Shown: one piece after another, positions 35,007 through 39,536 of the stretch
How positions within the stretch are numbered: the first letter of the stretch is position 1
Layout: every line of letters starts with the position of its first letter
Source: Saccoglossus kowalevskii
Lineage: Eukaryota > Hemichordata > Enteropneusta > Harrimaniidae
Reading direction: 5' to 3'
NCBI RefSeq assembly: GCF_000003605.2
Contig: NW_003149770.1
Span: forward strand, 274,720-314,255
Length of the DNA: 39,536 bases
Translations under genes and position numbers: made by a program
Notes under the pieces: generated by a model
Database searches by the model: none
Told to the model about the DNA's origin: nothing
What the model saw: only the letters and a program-made list of their open reading frames with translations

Positions 35007-35278
35007 GTAAGTTTCTTCCTTATTTTAACAGGGTGCTTCACCCCAATTGGATAAGTATTTCTGGAGTTGGTGTAATTTATATAAAAAGTCATTTATTTGT
35101 ATTCATTCTCAGATGGATTATGGAAATAACTTTCAAAGAAAATACAAAATTTCATATTTAGTTAGTGTTTTTAATATGAAAAAAAAAATGAATCAATTTT
35201 GTTGGAAGAGGTGAGCACTGAGAGAAAACATTGCGCAAAATTAAAAAAAATTCACCCATTGTCACTATTGCTTTGTAG

Positions 35279-35376
35279 AACGTGACATACCAGCGAGACC
35301 TAAGATGTCACCATCCTCATCTACAGAAATTGTAGACAGGCAATTTGTGGTGATATGCTCAGAAAAACAAGCTAAG
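35279..35376 (+). CDS. STXBP5: Tomosyn exon 19 (FVVICSEKQAK)
   Basis: 98 nt, two bases in to finish Lys, phase 0 out. It encodes RDIPARPKMSPSSSTEIVDR then QFVVICSEKQAK. The ICSEKQAK(V) motif is almost invariant in tomosyns. Acceptor tgctttgtag, donor aag|gtaaga. The intron before it is short (272 nt); the one after is about 1.2 kb. Confidence 0.95.
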
Positions 35377-36594
35377 GTAAGACTTTTACCAGCATGCATT
35401 TAAAGATGAATGTGGCTAACTAGTATAACAAACATATATTTAAAATCACAACAAATCCTTTGTTTTGCTGAATGTTTTATCAAATAAATAACAAAAAGCA
35501 AATATAAATGCAGTAGGGTGCGCTGAACAATTTTCCGTTCAAACAATCACGTTGTAATCTACGTTTGTATAGCGTGAAGCTATTTTATATTTAAAAATAG
35601 GCAAAATGTGTCTTTCGAAAACTAGTTTGAGTATACCCCATGTGTTTTCTTAAAAAATTCAAACAGCCAATCACGAAGAATAGTTAAGCAAATTTTCATA
35701 AAATTCTTTTCCCAAAATTGTGTTAGCTGCAACTCCCCAACCCAAAAGAGTGGTAAAATAATAGATTTGCAGTGTGAAAGATAAACATAACAGGAAAGAA
35801 ACCGTGTTTGCGACTTTCTTGTTGTAAACTAAAGAAAAATAACAACACAAACAAAATGTCATTGGCTTTCCATGATAATGAAAAAAGAAAAATAGCCAAA
35901 AACATTTCTGTTTAATATTGTTTTTCGATACCTCATGCTATAGATCAAATCAAATTATGATTTATCATAAACTAAAAATGTTGCATTTGCAGAACACACA
36001 ACATTATTTTTTAGATGAATAATCAATAACTCTAATACGCATGTGCAGTGATTGTTATTGTACGTAGCAAAACAACCAATGCACATGGGTATTATAGAAT
36101 TTTATTTTTTCATCAAACGAAAACTTGGATCTGCTCCACAAGAATTCCATGATAAATTGTTGTTCAATAATTTTATCAACATACAGTATCAAACAGCAAA
36201 TTACATGTTTTCATCATTATTGCATAATTTACAAACTCACCACATCACGTTCCTTAGTCAATCATTTAATAATAATAAATGTTTTTGTGTTTTAATGCAT
36301 ATGTAATTTTTTTTTGGGGGGGGGGGCTGTAAAAGGGGTTTGCCCATTGATCTGTGTATGTAATAAAAAAATATAATCTCTTCCATGCCAAATAAAATAA
36401 TGCATTAATGGGTCCCATGTTACATATACCTATTCATTGCTTGTTAACACACACTACTTGAGTTTTAAGTTGGGTATGTGTAAAACACATTGTAGTTGGT
36501 GTGACAACTTTGAAACCACTTGGTTCTGCTATAATAGCCAGTTTGTAGATTGGTGCCCAATTCAAACTGACAGTTGATATTGTTTTATTACCAG
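35377..36594. other. Intron 19, nothing recognised
   Basis: AT-rich with an 11-base G run at 36316-36326. No repeat copy or exon recognised. Confidence 0.65.
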
Positions 36595-36703
36595 GTGATC
36601 TCATTGCCATCTCAGACATGTGCCTACAGAGTTAAAGTTACGGAAACTTCATATGCGCTTAAATCTGACGTTATCAGTATGCCGACCAAGTCATCAGGAA
36701 GAG
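36595..36703 (+). CDS. STXBP5: Tomosyn exon 20, last recognised exon
   Basis: 109 nt, phase 0 in, one base out. It encodes VISLPSQTCAYRVKVTETSY ALKSDVI, then SMPTKSSGR, with donor gag|gtaagt. The first 27 residues match VISLP(S/T)Q.C.Y...(I/V)TETSF.L..(D/N)(V/I)V. The last nine do not resemble the vertebrate continuation (...SNSVCLACFCANGHIM). An alternative donor atca|gtatgc ends the exon at 36676 in the same phase and would remove exactly those nine codons. The next coding exon is not recognised before the window ends. Confidence 0.88.
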
Positions 36704-36841
36704 GTAAGTAATTGTAATCAGTGGAGACATGAAGTATTCTCTATTAATTGGAGCATAACAAATAATCAAAAAAGCACATGGTATGCAAGAAGACCATCTG
36801 TTTCGTCTTATGACATTATTGCTAGCAAATTTCACAATATT

Positions 36842-37330
36842 TAGCCCCCGCCGGATCTGCGATCCGGGCGGGGGATATTAATTTGGGTTGTGTCTGTGCA
36901 ATGTGCGTGCACATTTTCATGTTACCAGCTTTTTCTCGCACATGTGTGATCCAATTAAGTTCAGAGTTGGTACAGAGACAGAAATTGATGGTGCTATGGT
37001 GCACATCAAGTTATTTTTTCGATTCTTCAAAGTTTCACTGTGTTTTTCCTTGATTTTTAACATTTTTCCTTCAAAATCCGACTTTTCCCGAAATTACCTG
37101 AGTTTAATCCGAGTTTTGATGACGCTTACGCAGTTCTCGTCTCGGTGGAAATCAGTCAATTTTGTGAGGATATTGTATCCCGGAATCTTTATTTGCGCAA
37201 CGCTTCTATGGACAAAATTGTGTCTCGTCAATTTCAAAGGTAAGAAACTGTGCTTGTTATGGTATTTATACACTTTGTATTATCGTTTGTGTCTCCGGTT
37301 TGGTGATCGTGAGAAACTATTGCTAACCTG
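36842..37330 (+). repeat. GC-rich hairpin heading a possible repeat (family D)
   Basis: At 36845-36874 cccccgccggatc and gatccgggcggggg face each other over a 3-nt loop. The following text is richer in CG than its surroundings and resembles in style the body of hairpin-headed repeats (gagttggtacagagacagaa). The right end is unclear. It includes a 148-codon open frame (36888-37334), the longest in the window, with no domain or family I can recognise. Confidence 0.45.
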
Positions 37331-37737
37331 GTGAGAGTTTCGCCAGAAAAACTGCCTTTTTATTATGGTTGTAGGAACTGATTATGTATTGTGTAAATTG
37401 AAAGTTTACCTCGTGACTTAAGAGGTTTGCAGTGCTCTCACCGGGATTCAAACGTCGTGGTGGTGTCGGCGCAATGCTGCTCTGAGACGCTTGCCAGACT
37501 CTGCCTCGCTCAAAATCATTATCGCCATGCTTGATTTCCGCAACATTTACATTTGTTTATGATTTCCACAGCTATTGTTCTATGAGATGCGTCCTCGCTG
37601 TTCATAAACAGCCATAAACAAGTTTAGTTGGGTCGGCATGTACTCATTGAAAGTGTTGGTTTATTTACGTAATCCACTGATCACGCAATAGACGAAGTTA
37701 AAAATATGTCGCTACTCAGGAGAGCTTGCCCACAACG

Positions 37738-38155
37738 CTAAATGTCCCAATATAAACGTACCGGTACGTTTATTTTTTCCACAGAAAAATTCCATCCGGC
37801 ACATTTCTATTTGGGACGGTACGTTTATTTATTTTTCTAAATCCGATTAAAAAAATCCTGCCTTTTTTTTCCCCATGAGAAACGAAGCCAAAAGATCGCA
37901 CTAAAACATCGGTAAATCTGGTCTTTCGTGTTGCTTTCACCATGAGGTCTAAATGTCCCAATATAAACGTACCGGTACGTTTATTTTTTCCACAGAAAAA
38001 TTCCATCCGGCACATTTTTATTTGGGACGGTACGTTTATTTATTTTTCTAAATCCGATTAAAAAAATCCTGCCTTTTTCCCCCATGAGAAACGAAGCCAA
38101 AAGATCGCACTAAAACATCGGTAAATCTGGTCTTTCGTGTTGCTTTCACCATGAG
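37738..38155. repeat. 211-bp direct duplication with 22-bp palindromes
   Basis: ctaaatgtcccaatataaac begins at 37738 and again at 37949; the units are nearly identical to their ends at ...tgctttcaccatgag. Each has a perfect 22-bp palindrome centred on ccgg (37752-37773 and 37963-37984, ataaacgtacc and its complement) and a nearby gggacggtacgtttattt that can pair with gtcccaatataaacgtaccg. Confidence 0.93.
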
Positions 38156-39399
38156 ATCGCTGAACTGTCATATTTAAATGCTTTATGGTAATTTGAGCAC
38201 ATGGGCACCATCCAGCATTTTGATTGGTTGATTAGCGACTTGACCTATCTGGTCATTATAAACACGCGTCGTGGGCATGGATAACATGGCGGATATTGTC
38301 TCATCGAGCGTTAACATGTAACCGAAAACATTTGCTTACGATAAAACTAAGTTGAATTTTACTTGCATTTCATAACAATTCAACGAATTTATTTTTTGTA
38401 CGTTAATATAATCACTACTGAGTACTAATCAACAATTACAACACTTCGAAAACAAGTAAGCTACCGTACCGTGCTACCAACAAAAAAATAATGCATAATG
38501 AATATAGTGAATATTTGTTGTTGTCATGTGAACAGTTTTTTTGATTGACTGTAATTTTCCAACATTCCATGACGTCTATTGTAGCACCAAATTAGGGCTT
38601 TTCACTCCTCCTTGACGCCTATTTAAACGATTAGACGGGATCTTGTCGCCAGCCACGAATGTCACACTAGACAAACTTGATCGATACTGCCGACTATTCC
38701 ATGCATTTTTTTATCGACGCACGACGACACGCAAATCGAGAAAAGTATTGTCCTTGCAACAATTTTGCGCAATACGTCACCACTATACAGTGACTGATTT
38801 TAATTTTTATTCAACATTAAAACAAACTACAGTGAGTTGTTCTATGGTCGTATAAAAATAAAATGAACTACATTAAGATACAGTAAAGTTAACCAACTAA
38901 ACAGAATGCTAAATAAAGCTAAATAATATTACAAACACATATAGAATCACAATAAACTTGTACGATACAGTACAATACAATACTCTAACTACTATTGCTA
39001 AGGAGTGGAAAATCACATTCACATTAGAGTCATAACTATGGAAAGAATATTTTTATATTTGGTGGAGCTGCTCATATATCATGAGCATACATTTTTGTAT
39101 GTACTGTGCAGTTTCCCAGCCAGTCAGACTACTTCGCTACTTCGCTACTTCATTACATCTTGCAGCCTTTCAAACAGTATATTGCTAGAAATGCATCAAT
39201 TGTTGTCCATGTATATTCCTAATTGCTCAGTGAAAACTTGCAATTTCTTTCTGGCTGGTATAAATATATTAAGTAATATATTTTCGTACTGAAAAGACAG
39301 TACAAAAATATCTTTTTTAATTAAATTTAACAGCTAATGGGAGCATATATGCTACAATCTCTGCTTACTTTTGACTAAAATGTTTTTTTGTTTTTTTCA
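38156..39399. other. Intron or repeat sequence, nothing recognised
   Basis: CG is more frequent up to about 38760 than in the rest of the window, suggesting this is still transposon-derived, but no family could be assigned. Short frames only. Confidence 0.5.
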
Positions 39400-39400
39400 G

Positions 39401-39536
39401 GTGCAGAGCCAGATTTTTTTCTCGGAAAAGCAAAGCCACTGAAACTGCATATACAATTGTATTACAAAAGCATACTATTCGCTGCATGTCTGACCAATTG
39501 TATAAAGTTTTGCAGGTCGTCTTTTTTTTTTTTTGA
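39401..39536 (+). other. Strong acceptor with unassigned open frame at window end
   Basis: An excellent pyrimidine tract and AG (tttttttgtttttttcag) ends at 39400. In the phase required by exon 20 the following sequence is open to 39534 (starting AEPDFFLGKAKPLK), with a possible donor at gcag|gtcgtc near 39514. The peptide does not resemble the expected tomosyn continuation, so it may be a chance acceptor, an alternative exon, or another feature. Confidence 0.2.

Larger units (their letters stand above)
11037..36703 (+). other. STXBP5: Tomosyn (syntaxin-binding protein 5) gene, internal part
   Basis: Twenty exons join in one frame with GT-AG introns throughout and give about 872 residues of a tomosyn-family protein. 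In this family two seven-bladed WD40 beta-propellers are followed by a tail and a C-terminal R-SNARE that pairs with syntaxin and SNAP25, blocking synaptobrevin and so inhibiting exocytosis. Family signatures seen in order include FQSKWLYIGTERGNIHIVN, HEGKQFMCSHTDGSLSLW, FENPYPMDLHESPVTC, EIIITGHADGSLKFWDAS, VTSLECNSAYGL and VICSEKQAKVISLPSQ. A vertebrate tomosyn is about 1150 residues, so the missing parts are the N-terminus (about 80 residues) and the C-terminal blades, tail and R-SNARE. Vertebrates have two paralogues; which one this single gene is nearer to cannot be settled by eye, and a pre-duplication orthologue is likeliest. Confidence 0.95.

Noticed and set aside
36888..37334. 148-codon open frame, the longest in the window
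   Set aside because: No recognisable domain, composition rich in F/L/C from T-rich DNA, and it overlaps a repeat headed by a GC-rich hairpin; no splice or start context supports a gene.
37770..38015. 81-codon reverse-strand frame
   Set aside because: Spans the 211-bp direct duplication; repeat-derived with no family match.
38278..38322. atggataacatggcggat..., a CG-rich start-like sequence that could open a new gene
   Set aside because: The frame closes after about fifteen codons and there is no family similarity; it lies in the CG-richer repeat-like stretch.

Overview
This window is animal genomic DNA, AT-rich and intron-dense, with GT-AG introns and many short dispersed and tandem repeats. 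It contains part of one recognisable gene on the + strand: tomosyn (syntaxin-binding protein 5, STXBP5/STXBP5L family), a WD40-propeller protein of the Lgl/Sro7 superfamily that binds syntaxin/SNAP25 and restrains SNARE-driven vesicle fusion. I could join 20 exons between 11037 and 36703 in one unbroken frame (2618 nt, 872 full codons plus a split codon at each end). The peptide is close to vertebrate tomosyn as I recall it, with the same number of likely orthologous segments in order. This suggests a non-vertebrate animal, perhaps an invertebrate deuterostome such as a hemichordate. That placement is inference; the sequence does not prove the species.

Layout. 1-11036 holds no exon I can recognise and is most likely intron or 5' gene region. 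It carries two copies of a fold-back repeat (family A), a terminal-inverted-repeat MITE, an 86-bp minisatellite and small palindromes. 11037-28599 holds exons 1-14 (numbered within the window), which encode the propeller blades; introns there contain a 28-bp/198-bp minisatellite, an 80-bp tandem array, a second MITE copy and a hairpin-headed repeat (family C). 29104-33276 is the variable linker of tomosyn, the stretch known to be alternatively spliced in vertebrates. Here it has one clear exon (15), two candidate alternative exons and several alternative donors, all judged by phase. 33160-36703 holds exons 16-20, resuming the second propeller. A family C element is nested inside a family A element in the intron after exon 16. 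36704-39536 holds repeat material (a GC-rich hairpin and a 211-bp direct duplication with 22-bp palindromes) and one well-formed acceptor at 39400 with an unassigned open frame.

The gene's 5' end (promoter, start codon, first exons) and 3' end (last blades, tail, C-terminal R-SNARE coiled coil) lie outside the window or were not recognised. No rRNA, tRNA, CRISPR or prokaryotic features are present. I found no wholly new gene system. The most interesting signals are the phase-compatible alternative splice sites in the linker, the splice-site-like minisatellite beside exon 4, and the nested insertion that provides a before/after view of a repeat.
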